The notes beneath the pieces were generated by a model. It saw nothing but the letters and a program-made list of their open reading frames with translations. It ran no database searches and was not told where the DNA came from. 64,000 nt of DNA from Sarcocystis neurona (taxonomy: Eukaryota; Apicomplexa; Conoidasida; Eucoccidiorida; Sarcocystidae): positions 957,748-1,021,747 of the forward strand of contig KL647306.1 of NCBI GenBank assembly GCA_000727475.1, in the 5' to 3' direction. Positions 10,811 through 24,013 of the stretch are shown here, one piece after another; position 1 is the stretch's first letter, and the number at the start of each line of letters is the position of its first letter. Position numbers and translations under genes: made by a program.

Positions 10811-13800
10811 GGTGCATAAAAAAAAAGAGAACTATATACTCGCATTTCCTTCGGGCGGACGCATAACAACAAACAAGAAAAGACGGCACCAGGCAATAAG
10901 AAGATCTAGCACCTTTAACGCATAACGGCATTTATTCAGCGAATACAGGGAGAACAGCTGTCAAGCCACAGCAATTTCCTGTTCCAGCTCAGAATAATAT
11001 GCGATTGACACAGTATCCAGCGTTGCACTTTGTCGTGGCACCCTCTGGACTTGTCTGTCTTTCTCAGACAACGGCAAGCTTTCGTCATGAGAGTACCTGC
11101 GACTTTTTCCTTTTTGTACTCTTGGCACCGTGACCGAGACTATTAGGTCGAATCTGGAAATTGTTTGTGCTTCAGCTGCTGAGCGACAGAATAGTACAGT
11201 AGGAAAGGATCGGTTGTGCTCGAGTGTCTGCGAACACACGCACCCCAGTCACGTGTTGCGCATGTATGCGTATTTCACGCTGTCACCTCGCTAATTAAAG
11301 TACTGGCAATTTTACCAGAAACGTGCCTACGATGAAGCCAACTGGGTTGTACCGCACGTCTTCCTGGGGTGGACGCCCTTCGGTCCATACACATCCCTCC
11401 TTCGTTAACAAAACCACACGCACAAGCTTATATTTAGCAAACCCCCCCAGTCCAAATATAACTACCTAACTTATGTATTACTCTGTACATGTGTAACTCG
11501 ACGTATTCGTTAGGATAAAGTGGGATCCACATGCAAACCCTTCCGCATGCATGCCTGTCGCAGCTCTTATTTGCACAGGTGATTTTCATTGTTACAGTGA
11601 ACAAAAAAAATCATGTCTGATCCACTGGCCTCTCCGCTTGCGTATACTCCGCTTGCAGCTCATATATTTATGTATCTTTAATTTTGGTAGCGGTCGAACG
11701 GGCTTGTTCAGTTGGCGAGATGCTCTACATGGGCGCTTCGCACAGGCGTCTCTAGCTCACTACATGTAGTTGCGCGTAGCCGTGTATCAATGACGCCCTC
11801 TAATAAAGCATCATATTGTTTTTGACGTCGTTTTCCTGTCTCCTGCGTCGCAAGTAGTTTCTTGAGGAGACTACGTCCTCAGAGGCTCTATCTGACCAGG
11901 GTGAGGCGAGTTGCCGAGTGCCCAGGGGCTAGTGCCGCTCCACCTCCTCCTACTACCACTACTATAGTAACGACCGGGTGTGCCTTCTAATGAAGCATCG
12001 TACTGTTTAAACAGACATCGTGGAAATAGTGTGTGAGGAATCTAAGCTCTCAGAGGCTCCTCCTGCCCAGGACAAGGCGCGTTGCCGACAGGCCATGGGA
12101 GATTGCCGCTCATACTAGAGAGATTACGACATTGCTGCGAGCTGGTCTTACGGAGAAGAGAGAAACAAACACGCAGACGCTAACACCGCAGGGCGTTTTT
12201 CGACCGGTCAATCCATTCGTTGCCGACTCGCCCTTAGTTTTTGCGGCCCGCATTCCTGGCATGTGCACACCGCTACATAAATCCTGCGCACCTGTGGAGG
12301 AGAATATGTAAGTACACAAGGGAAAACTGTTCCACGCACCCTGCAGAAGTATACACACTATACATATATACGCGCCCCTGATTTGAGAGGTGGCGGGTAC
12401 GCGTTGCAACTGCCATTGTCGGAACTGCAGGAACTGCGAACGGGTGCAGCTTTTCTCCGCGGCACGGAGCTACTACATCGTGGCACTGGTGTAGCAGAGG
12501 CTGTCGTAAACAGGTGTCTCATGCGTGAGTCACTTGAGAATTCCTACTCTTTTGCTGCCGCCAATTTTGACGGTTCATACTTGCGACAATTTTTGTCGAA
12601 GGTTATGTCCCGACACCGGAATCACATGGGTAGACCACCACTGTACATCCACACGTGTAGACAAGGGTTCTCGTTCTCTGTGACGGTGGTGTACCTGAGA
12701 AGCGGACTATATATAAACATATATACGTATATACAGACTGCGCGCTCTGCTGCGCAGGTTTGTGGCTTCACACACTTCATCAAGTACACGCCGCACTTGG
12801 GCATCGCGTGCGCGACATCCGACGCATCAAGTGCGGGAGCTGGAACCGAACACACAATAGAACAAGATACACCCTGACGCAGACAGCGTATCATCCTTCT
12901 TCTCCCGTTAAAGCCCATCCGAAGTCATAGGCGGTACAGGAGGATCTGTCGCAGTACTTATATAGGTAGGAGATTACCATTTTCATCAGAACCATGCAAC
13001 TTTCTTAGTGTTTGTCTGAGCGCAGGGTCCTCCTATATATGTGTCCTAAACACTGAGTACGACGAAACTGCCGGACGGCTTCACTTCTGAGATCCGAGAA
13101 TCGCTGTTGCTGTGGTACCGTGTGACACTCTCTTAATCTCTTCACCAGGAGAACAACTTATTGAAAAACAAGTATTACTGTTGCAACTCACGCGCCACTT
13201 GTCTACATTCGTCGAAGGAGTAGTAAAGGCTTGCTTTTGAGGTTGAATGCTTCAAAGTAGAAGTCAAAAGATTTCCGCCCGCTGGACCAACGGATTCTTT
13301 TCGGCACCGGCGAGAGACGACAGGGCGCGTAGTTCACTCGTCAACCCGAAAGAGAATTACCTTTGTCGATTTATCAAAATACAATAGTGGCATCGTATAT
13401 CGGGGGACTTAGCTATCTGGTGAATCAAAGGTCTTGCCATAAAAATTAGGCCCTGGTTTCATCAAGGCGATCAGCCGGACTTCTGGTTGTGTACAAAGCT
13501 ATGTTCTACTTATTATTTGCAAGCTTACGCGCATACGGACAGTGTTGGACAGAAAAAAAGTACCACACAGTTCTGAGGGGATTACATATTTGAATTTGTG
13601 GTCGTTGACGTTCGATTCACTCGAGCAACTGCACGTCGTATTCTGGTTTGCGGGTGGCCTCCTGACGCAGTTTCGATGAGCGATAGTCTGCGAGAGACTA
13701 ACCTGCTTCACGCCTGCCATGAGATCACGTCGACCGTGCAGACGCTTCCGAAAACATCGATGCGGCGAAGTCTTCTGCTGTTGAGCGTACCACGTAGAAT

Positions 13801-16800
13801 GAGAGTTTCTTCTTTGCTCCACACATCTCAACGCTGCCAAATGCGGAATACGGTGACTTCCGTTGTGACAGTCAAGTCCGCGGAAGCTATTTAGGCGGTC
13901 CGCGTTGGAACAGTGGCAAGCTGCAACATTTGATCCACTTTGGCTCTAAGTGCACAGAATCTACTGTAATCCCTGAAAGGGCACAAAGCAGACAAAGCTT
14001 GTCCTGATGAAAAACTCTGAGCAGGGTGTATAATCGGGGCGTATTCGTGGGGTGATGAACGCGCTGTTTGTCTCATGGCGTCACTCCGGAATGTGGATAA
14101 AACAATCGTTGAGAGAAGCAAGGTGCCAGTCGCACTGCGGTGCTATGTGGCTGTAGACAGTACGACCGTCTGCAAGGTTGTACATGTAGGGGGACGGCTT
14201 TTGGCAAGTGTAACCAGCGCAGCGTTCGGCGTGCCTGTGACTTTGTGCAGCCACGAATGCGGAGGCCAAGATATGGTCTTAACGCGCTTCGTAGGTTTAC
14301 CGACTCTGATGAAGTATGCAGTGCGGCAGTTGTACAACAGACGTTAGAGCAAAACCCCACAGCAGTGTTGCATGTCATACTTTATCACGAAGCAGCCCGA
14401 AAAACCTGCAGAGTGCCAAGGAAAGCGCGTCAACTGCATCGAGTATGTCGCCTTCACTTTGATCAGACGACAACATGTGTTACGCATTCCGCCTGCGGGT
14501 GTGGGGCAGCCAAGCAATTAGAATTGTTGTATGTGCCTCCGCAGGTGATAAGAGACGTCTGCGCAGGAGACGCGGCGCGCACATGCGACTTTTCCTGTAG
14601 ACCGCGGAAAATTTTAAAAAGGCTGCAATGCGGCAGGCGCTTTACGTGCGAAGATTGCCGGGGAAGGTTTGGTACACACCACATCAGCATTCCACCTCAA
14701 TTGCGGTGTAGCGGCTGCCGAGATGGTGGGTGTACGGGATTCGCTATTCAGCAAAGTCTTATGCCGCCTTTGTCGCGCGAAGGCGGCGCGCTTCGCGAAC
14801 GTCGAGCAGACTGATATGTCAGCCAGGAACAGCAAACGGCGGGTGATAACCTCGTACGTCTGCATGCGCAGACTTTGGCGCACAACAGCAAGAAGTCGTC
14901 GTCCACAAAACGGTTTCCACGTAATGAATCGTCCTCCTGTCCTCGTCGACCAAAGCGTCATGCCGCTGCTCACCCGCGCGTGTTTACGCTCTACAGACGC
15001 TTGGTTGTCCTGGGTGAAATGTAGACGAGAGCTCGCTTCTGCCAAGCCGACGGGTGGAACAGGCGATTTACTTGCTATTCTCTGTTCGGTGCATAACTCG
15101 GTAATAGCTATTTGACTAGTTCAAGAAATGGTGTTCTTGAAGAGCCCATACTCAGATAAGGACACGCAATGCAGCTGAATGTCAAAACGGGACCCCTTTA
15201 TCTTTGCCATTTGCAGCGCCGAATCCTGTCTGTTATGCCACAGAGCCTTGTCAAAAGGAACTCTACTTGAAACTGACTCGAGCTACAAATCCGTCTACAA
15301 TGCCTTACGCGAGTTAGAAGAAAATGCCTTGCACGGCTACAGAAGCTGTTACGTGTTTGTGAGGACGCCAGGTCCGCAATCAGCCGCGGAAGACACCGAA
15401 CTGTTCACAACTTTGCCACTGTTGCGTGTTCACCAGCAAGCCACCCTGTGACGAAATTGCCATTTGGCCACATGGTGAACTACTGGGAAACCTGAGGTTG
15501 AGTTCGCTGTGAATGCGTCGCGCAGATGTGGAAGGAGGCCAAAACTCTGTCCTTGGCAGAGCGTTTCTTTCAGCCATACGCAGCCGAACACACACAGAAT
15601 TCCCCGAGGACGCACCTAATTCCGAAGCTTTCTCTGCCGAAGAAGGCGGAGGCTTTCTCTTCTTTGCCGTCAAGTATGGTCGCTTTCAGTAGTCACATGG
15701 TTCCTGTCCGAAATTCCGTCCTCTCGAGACTCCTGCACTGCGGCGAGGAGAAATTACTACATATCCAGCACGGAAAGTAAAAAGACAAAACAGCACAGCC
15801 CAGCGATATCAGGGCGCACGCAGGCAGCCGCAGATGCGCAGCCGCAGCTTCAGCAACGGTCAGAGGCAGGCAGAGATTGAAGTGGTGTGGGCTGCGCGCC
15901 GCCTTCTCTGCCAGTATGCTGGTTAAATTTCTATTACCAATATTTGTGTACCAGTATTGCAGATCATCAGCATCGTGCTAAGCCGCTACACTCCGATCAT
16001 TCATATCCAGAAATAAGTCGTTCGGGCACTGTTTCAGATCTCAATTGCTGCTTCTCTCCTCTTAGATCTGAATATTAGTGTCGACGACTGGTGTTAATAC
16101 TGCGAACACATACGTTCCGCAATCCCTGGTGCACTGTGGCGTGCCTCCTGCAAAGAAGCTTCTACGGTCATAACCGATCAAATATAGTGCTTGCTTTCTG
16201 GTACTACATCGTGAAGTCTTAGTGCGGCGACGGGGCGCCTTGATTCAGGCGTTACGAGAGACGACGCAACATTTTATGTACAAAAGCATCCTGTGCGGCG
16301 TTGACATACCATACACGCGTGTATGTCAATGCAGTGCTGAAACTGCCAATGCAACTAAATGAACAGGCGGCTCTTCGAGAAGCTAGCACAGCTGCCGGAT
16401 CCGCGCAGCAGTTGGGTCCGGGTGATTTGCCTCGAGATTTCCGGCACAGATGTCAGGGATGCACTCTCACACGGGCTCCAGTGTGAAATTGCAGAGTCTC
16501 TTGCCGGAGAAAACACCACCCTCGTCCGCGGCGCCTCCGAATGGGCTGTGAACAGCTACGAGTCTTTCGTGCAGCTATTGCAGCGGAATTATTGTAGGCC
16601 TGAATATACCTGATCCTGTGTTGCTGCCCAGCTGACTTTCGTGGCTTACTCGCCACAGATTTCAAGTTCGATTCAACGTCTTCTGCTAGAAACGACTCAT
16701 AAAACCTTCTCCTTCTTTCGCGTACTCAGGTCAGGTGATACGTGTTATATCTACGGATGTCTGCGTACGTAGGGCGGCGGCATATGGTGGAAGACGAAGA

Positions 16801-17867
16801 GAAGGTCTCTCTTCCACCACCATGCAACCAAGTCATCGTCTTGACACTTGAAGTCACAGGATCTGAGGAGCCTCGAGCGGTCCGCAGAGGAGAAATGATT
16901 TTCTGCGAGCTGATACCACTTGACTGCTCCACGGCGTGCGAGTGGGCCACGTCTCACCCATCATTTCATGAACTGCACCCTAACACCCAGTGTCTTGGTA
17001 CAGAGTACTTCACCGTCGCGTTCTGTTGATGTTGCCGACATCTGTAGTGACTCAGTGGCTCTCGTACGCGCCGGTGTGTGGCAGCCGCTGACGAGTCTTA
17101 CATCCGTGTGTAGACAGACAGCTACTGTGATATCGACCAAGTGGAAGATGCCACGTTTTTGTAACCCTAGATTTGTGTGTAGACTGAAGGGGTCACCGAA
17201 GTCGCCACCTGTGCGCTCGTCCAGCTGATACGCCCTCTCGTCTGGATTTGTTGAGCTCCTTTCCTTTGTCAGGTTATCCTGGAAGCAATTTTTACAACAC
17301 GTAAATGGTGAGGGATGCTCTTCCGAAGACGTCTCTAGTAAAGAAGCCGCATGCGCAGCAAGCCAAAATAACGTGGTACTGGACCAATGTGCCGTCTCCT
17401 GGAACGCTACATCGGTAATGCCAGATGATCAGAAGCTCCAGTTGCCGTGGCATTGAAAGAGCAGCACCCCTATGTCCCTTGCGTAGAGCAGGACCAGGAC
17501 AAACAGCTAAACGTAGCGAGCCATCGTCAAAACGAGTTGCAATTCAGTTTAGATGTAGTCGATATATGAATACTCACCTCATGGAAATTTCACATGGTCG
17601 GAAAGAAGACTGGTACGGCACTTCTTTGTGCCGCTGGACGTATAGTGCCTTGGTGCGGGCGTGCTGTTTCCATCCAGATTCAGCCCTATGTGCAAACGCT
17701 CAAAACTGTCCTCCAGGTAATTCTTCTGAGTGAACTTCCCTCTTTTTACGTAGCTTGCAAGCAGGAAAAGCGCTCCTTTCTTTGTCCTGCTGCCGCTGCC
17801 GCAAAAGTAATTTGCTTACTAAGGGGACTGGTGTCGACCGTCGAACCAGCGTGACACACGCTTTCAG
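10811..17867. other. Unresolved region with doubtful exons
   Basis: No gene can be assembled with confidence. Open frames on + that might be exons are 14075-14347 (90 codons from ATG), 14140-14814 (224 codons, Cys/Arg-rich), 14669-15115, 16359-16613 (contains WVRVICLEIS) and about 16780-17000 (contains NQVIVLTLEVTG). The last two have beta-like alternation and lie just upstream of the split gene beginning by 17868, so they may be its 5' exons, but the phases were not reconciled. Competing minus-strand frames of similar length exist (14614-15045, 15380-15673). Bases 10811-13500 show nothing beyond the decayed repeat and AT-rich microsatellite patches. Confidence 0.35.
11792..12111. repeat. Decayed direct repeat, two copies
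   Basis: Copy 1 at about 11792-11940 and copy 2 at about 11980-12111 share the ordered blocks ctaat(a/g)aagcatc, ctcagaggctc, gcg(a/c)gttgccga and gccgctc, separated by indels. The offset is roughly 180-190 bases. Neither copy is coding. It could be an old segmental duplication or remnants of a dispersed repeat; I cannot tell which. Confidence 0.55.
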
Positions 17868-20800
17868 TGGGGATGCGATGTCCTGGCCGTAACACTCGAC
17901 ACCTCCACTGTACCCGTTTGCACCGCTGATGGGATTTATGTCAAAAAAAGAGACGTTCCCTTCGCTTTTGCGCAATTCGGCTTTTCCGACCCCTTGACTG
18001 CGTCTAGAGCTTCTTCAACAGAAACGCTCGCACAGCTGTCATTGGTGCCCTTCTTGAAACGGAAACTGAGAACTGCACCGGAACGTGTATGCTTCGGTGA
18101 GTACAGAATATCTAGTGCCCACCGTGCCACGCGAGCACGCCACGAGTTTGTTGAAACGAAACTCAGTTACTTCGTGGTCTCTCCAGAACGCTACCATCCC
18201 AGCGACGAAGTAGCTGGCTGTCTTTGTCTGCCATAGATTGCTAAGGATGCTGGAATCTATGCCAAATACGCCGAAGTGAGCAACCCGAACCAAGTTTTTG
18301 GTTCACTTTGCAACCAAGGACCTGTTAGAATAATTGTGACGCGGAAGGAGGACAACGACAGCCTGAACTGATGTATTTACAGAGTGTGTGCCTGTATCGA
18401 GGAAAAGAGGATGTCCCGCTGAAGAACCTGCACGTCGTGGCAAGGTGGAGTGCCTATATGTAGAGCACCTACGTATTTCCTTTGTAGAACATGAATATCC
18501 AGGCACCTCAGATGTCTTCACGTCAGCACAACAGAGATAATCTCTTTAAGCTTCCCTCAAGAGGACGTTTAAGTAGCTTTCTGACGAAAGAAGGTTGGTG
18601 TTTGTCCCTAGGCGGCTTGTTCCGTGTCATCCTCTCGAAGATGAACTGTCTTACGAAAAAGCTCATTTGTACGTCCTCCGGAAGAACATAAAATGCGCCG
18701 CATCCCCCCGCGCCGTTCTTGACGGACACGCAGTCGAGCCGGACCTCCCTATAGAACATCTCCGGTAATTGTGATTGGTAGACGAATTCCGTCTGAAGGG
18801 GGGAAAGTACTTACGGTTAGCTCTGTCTTTGCACTAAGTTGCCGGCCTGGCACCAAAAGTCAGTTTGTGCCTTCTCTTCCGCTGAGAACAGGTAGGACTC
18901 TATAATAGGTGTGCACGTGAATGTAGATGCATTGTGTATCGTTTTTGTTTAACTCTTCCAAAGGCTGATGCGGAAGGAGATGCAGGATATGGGCGGGCCA
19001 CCCTTCGTCCCCTTCCCCTTCAACCCCCCAGGTTACGCAACGTTTCGGCAGAAGGTAGGCCTTTTTTATCTCACTGAACAGCTACAGCTGCTTGTTAGGT
19101 GGAAAGCCCGCAAAAGGGCGCCTTTTTCCAACGTTCCACATGCCTTTTGACAGCTGAGCTTTTGCATACATATGTAAATCGAACAGTTGTTGTTCATTCA
19201 CGAATTCGTGCGCCCGTCCGGGAAGGTCTTGCTAAGTGTTTGCAACTGCAACAGAGGTGAAGACCATTTGCTGCGTTGCCTCGTGAATGTATCTGCGCAG
19301 AATCCAATGTTTTCTACTCCGCTTCCTCCGGGCGGATTCACACCCTACGTCGTGGACGTCGTACAGGTAGAGAAGTGCCATTGCCACTGACTAACTCCGT
19401 CGTTACAGACAAAGCACGGGGCGCCTTCTCAATAGCATGAACCACCGTCTGCGCACCGCCCAATCTACGGCTTCCTGGTTGATGTGATTGCACACGGGGC
19501 GGAAGTGAACTTGCCTTTATGGGCGACGTGTATGCCTGTGCATTTCACGCTTAATGCTATAGAGGTGTGAGTTGTTGAAACTACTCGAAGACCGACAGTT
19601 GGAGGCGTTCCTGCTTCTTCTGATAAATAAGACGTTGAGGACAGCAACGAGCCCGGCGTCTCTCTGGCTTCCCTCAGCTGGCAGGTGCTGCGTTTGCAGT
19701 CTGCCTCTCCCTTGCAAAGTAATATCTCATTTGGAAAAGAACGAAGAAATACTTTCTCAGAAAGGGAGCACGCCTGACTGTGACACTGATACCGTTACAA
19801 ATCTTAACACAGGAGCGAACTGCGATGGCACCACTTCGCAAGCGTACCTCCGCGAGTGTCTCCAAAGCAACATCGTGGAAGTGCTCCACAGTCTAGGCCT
19901 GCGAGAATCGTGGATTTCCCAGCTGATATCTCATTCTGTCACGAACGCAAAATGGCCGAGTCATTCTCTTCAATCACTTGCGAATGGGGTGACTTTTGAC
20001 AATATCGCATGCGGCTCACCCTCCACCCCTTCTATGCGTGAGGTCACCACACTTTCGAACTGCAAGCAGCTGCGAACAGAGTGCTCCGCCGGTGTCGGTG
20101 ACTGCGATAAGGAAAAGATGGGATCAACTATACACGTCGCGACGACTTCCGCTTGTGCACTCTCCGAAAGATGCTTGGTCTCCTCTTCCGAGCAGCCGCC
20201 CTTGAAGACACAGCGGATTAGAAAGCCCTACCACGTGTCTCTGCTGGAACCGGTTCAGCTCAGAACTCCTCACAAGCATGTGGTAGACGGGGTATCACAA
20301 AGACTGCTTGAGGCGGACTCTGCAGGTATTGGATATCTTCCAGAAACATGCTTGCCGGAGCGGTATAAGCGGGAAAAAGAAGGAAGCTTTGCAGTGAGCG
20401 GCGCTCTGTTACACATGTCTATACTCTGTGTGTCTACGGTGTACGCAAGGTCTTTTGCCCTGCAGTATGATCAGGATAGAGAAGCAGCAGCTGGTGAAGA
20501 AAAGAGATGCCTGCACGAGCCAACTTCCCCCTGTATATATACCTATTCCGAGTGGTTTCGACGCGAAGTACCACGCGCGTACACTTTATAAGCGTTTACT
20601 ACCAGTGAGGCGTGATCTCGCTGGTTGACGAACAACTGTAAGGAAGCTTCTGTGTTGCCTGCCATTGGTTCTGATTGGCGAAGCTTTTACAGTCGTTTTC
20701 AGCGAAGCAGCGAGGAAAGGAACTGGAAGCCGCACAAGTAAGCGATCCGTCGCCAATCACATCATCATAACAGCTTATCAAAAATACGCGTCTCTTCTTT

Positions 20801-22438
20801 TCTCCTGATTTGGCTTAAGTCTGTATACATAGGTGCTGTAGACAGGGAGACAACGCATTTTTGGAAAGTTGCCGAAATGATGCCGTGAGAGAGCGGTGAG
20901 CAACATTTCACGATAATAATCCCACCGTTGTTGTCGCGCCACTTGCATCCGCGTTGGCGATGCAGGTTGCAAAATTGCTCGCCATCGAGACGTATCGCGA
21001 AAGACGTCTGACTGCCCGTCTTAAGGAACTGGATCAAATGAAGCAGCGAGAGATCCGGCACCAAAGTCACTTAGAGGAGAAGGAAAGGAAAAGGGAAAAG
21101 CGAAGCAAATACCTGCATAAACAACTGGAACTGTATTACGAACAAAAAGGCTCGTTACAAGACAAAATTCAGCGGTGAGAAAGGAGGGACATGACATTGT
21201 GAGACTGCCTAGGGTGTGCCGTTGCACAGCGCGCAGAATGACTTGGAAGTCGATCCGTGTTGACGTCAGTCGACCGTGGGCCTGCGAGCTATGCGTGTGA
21301 CTGTGGCCCTGCTTGCCATATTTGGACGCAGGAAAAACGCTGGTCTGCCAGCAGCCCGCGCAGGAGGGAGAAGCAGTAGACCGAAGGAAGCGCTAGTGAC
21401 ACCTGACGATATCCAGAATGACTGCACTTCCAAAAACGTTGCAAGTCCGGATCAGAGACAGACAAACTTCATGTCTTTTGAGTCGACGAAAGAGCCCTCC
21501 TACCATGGCGACCGGAAGTTCGTCTCGGGTGCAAGTGTCAACAGTAAGAACAGCGATGCCAAGTTATGTGCAATGGAGTGTGATCAGCGTTGCAGAACGA
21601 GTGGCAGAAACACTCAGTCTGGTCGTGGCAGAAGAAAATTAGAATTGCTGCCCGGTGCGTCACAGGTTCAGCCATACAGCCCTCTGAAGACAACTGTTCC
21701 AACTCTACAGAAAAATACGCATAGACATCACAGCCTTTCGTCTATGTAGGACGGGGGTGAGCCCAAAAATGAGAAAAAGGCAGTTCACTGTAAGGACGTG
21801 CTTGTGCTTCCGTTCAGCCTTCGTTCTGCGGAAGTATCCCCTGTTGTGTTCCTGCCAGGGCTGTTTTCTGAGGAGGCGTGATTGGTCTCTATCTGTAAAC
21901 GACAAGAACACGATCTTGCTTTCTAGTGAAACAGAGCATACAAGCTCAGACCTCGCCCCTTCCGATGAGAACCAAAAATTCCTGCGACCGATCCAGTATG
22001 AGGGGGTTCCTGTCAAACTTTACATGCAGAATGAGAAGCCGTACGCGAAAGCAATTCGCACAAGTGCCTTACACTGTCACATCCGAGACCGGCAGGTCCA
22101 ACTTGAACAAGAACGAGGAAGCAAACGATTTATGAAGGCGGTGGGGAAGACGAGTGAGTCTTCCGAAACACACAGGAAAGTTTGAGAGACTCAGCACTGG
22201 AGTCGGAAGCGCTGGCTGTTTATTCAGCAGGAGCAAAGGTTGCCGTATGCGATAGAACAAAGTCCGAGTTGCCAGCTCGTGAACCAGGGAATCCCCCGTC
22301 CGGACGTACGAATCTCATCGGGGCCGCGAAGCCTAGGCAGGGGAACACAGAAGAAAAAATTACAACTTCTCAGCTATGCCGTCGCGAGTGATCCCCTTGA
22401 GATATGGCACGAGCATCTCCAATCAGCATATCCATAGA
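17868..22438 (+). CDS. Split gene, possible ASH/MSP-domain protein
   Basis: I assembled this from adjoining GT-AG exons whose phases match: 18577-18764, 18964-19054, 19301-19366, 19436-19564, 19761-20325, 20480-20623, 20901-21174, 21332-21745, 21873-22179 and 22231-22438 (stop TAG). An upstream exon at 17868-18096 (DGIYVKKRDVPFAFAQF) probably belongs to it, and exons between 18236 and 18430 are unsettled. Exons 3 and 4 together read ...MFSTPLPPGGFTPYVVDVV... then IYGFLVDVIAHGAEVNLPL, which has the alternation and Pro/Gly turn of an ASPM-SPD2-Hydin (MSP-like) beta domain. The exon at 20901 is a charged helix (ETYRERRLTARLKELDQ), and the next exon is basic and disordered. ASH domains are common in centrosomal and axonemal proteins, and Eimeria makes flagellated microgametes, so a basal body or flagellar role is a reasonable guess, no more. 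The 5' end, and the 51-bp last intron, are uncertain. Confidence 0.55.
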
Positions 22439-24013
22439 GCTGCACTGCGTGAGAAAGGACGTCACCGGGTTTTCGTACTCCATGCGCGGAAAGAAGAGCA
22501 GATTCTAGAGAGTTGCTTAAACAAAAATGAAGGTGGCACTCTTTTGTCCGTGTGGTGGGCCAGTAGCGTCAACACGCCGGCGGTCATTGAGAGAACGAAT
22601 CTAGGGATCTGCAGCCTCATGTGGAGACGCAGAGGACGTTGAAGGAGAGGATGTTGTTGGCTTGAGGGTGCAAAGCTGCCTCAACCTCTCGATTGAAGGG
22701 ACGCGTGGATCTGAACAAGTTGTCACATGGAAAGTGAATATTCTTTTTGTTTTCGGCATTATCTGCACACGTGCGTCTTGAAACAGAAACGCGTTTCTGT
22801 GACTGCTAGTGTAGGAGGCCGGCCATTCGAACCTTAGCGTCTACGTGCGAGTGCAGCTCTTGCACCAATGCACGTGCGTGCATTAGCAGACCCACATAGA
22901 TGCACACAGACGCCCACGACGGCGGACATGCGTACAAGAGTGCAGGTGTAACTTTACAGACAAAATGTTGTGCAGCTGCTGCAAGAGCAGTATAGTGTGT
23001 ACGTCCCAATCCTTATGCATCAGTGCAGGGAAGAGTTCATGCCATTGACTGAGAAACGTTGACACTACAGTTTTCTGCGGAGAACGTGGTCTCTCTTTCG
23101 GTTTTATGTACGTCCTTCTAAAGTGCACATCGAAAAAGTCTTAGTTATGCGCTTTTCGTACGCAGCATCCTCGGAAACGTGGCGAATGCTTACACAGTTG
23201 CAGACGAGACACAAAGACGCCAGCGGGTGGACTAGTCGACCCCCGACTGACGGAAGCACAGCTCTTTCCTAGTTGACCAAACGTACGTAAACATACGAGT
23301 AAAAGCAGGGGATAACGGTTTATGTGCAAAACGGGGCAGAGCAACAATCAGCTGACAGGTGCTCATGACGAAAACCAGTAAGATGATATTGACCGCCAGA
23401 GCCGGCAAAGAAATCGTCGTTGTCGTTTCGGACTGTCTTTATATCAGTGCAGGCGTCCGTGAGCGTCCGGTCGACCGTGCCGGTATCAGCGCAGCTTCAG
23501 ACGAGAATGTGGGAGCAACATACCTGCTCATGCCGCCTACAACCATCCCCGACGGAGTGCCTGTCATAAGCAAAACGTGCGCCCTGGCGTCTGCCAGGGC
23601 AGAGGTGCACGGAGCAAGGCATGTGAATCTATTCCGAGCTGACTCAATCACACACAATCAAACATGCTTTCGAGAATGGTGCTCGACGTGAACAACCTTC
23701 ACGTGTCTCTTGGTGTCTTCGCAGTGAGTGCCTCTTTTTACTTGCAAGTTGGTACACCTCTTCGCACAGTAGAGCTTGGAGAGGGTTGCGGCTCTTTTGC
23801 AAAAAGGAGAGCAGTTGAAGACAGGAATTTCAAATCCGCTTGCCAGCATGGAGACGACCGTCAATTGTATCATTCGTCTTTGTGTTTTTGCCCTTCGCTG
23901 AAGTGCAACTTTTTCCGTACCCTTCCTCCGTTTAGCGGTCCCGCTCCCCTCCCTGTACGAGTACTACGCGTGGAAGTGACTTTCCCATTTATTTGCCACC
24001 GCAAGCACCAGAG
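22439..24013. other. Intergenic; one small doubtful frame
   Basis: This lies between two convergent genes. The only notable frame is + 23365-23691 (109 codons from ATG, no recognisable motif), with an equally long minus-strand frame opposite it at 23439-23657. I cannot support either as a gene. The remaining sequence shows nothing. Confidence 0.4.

Noticed and set aside
14140..14814. Plus-strand Cys/Arg-rich frame of 224 codons
   Set aside because: Long, but cysteines follow no zinc-finger spacing and other frames and the opposite strand are open over the same region; kept only as a doubtful exon.
18280..18371. In-frame continuation reading NPNQVFGSLCNQGPVRIIV
   Set aside because: Attractive as coding, but a consensus donor (gaa/gtgagc) just before it allows a competing exon chain, and it ends in a stop with no donor; left unresolved.
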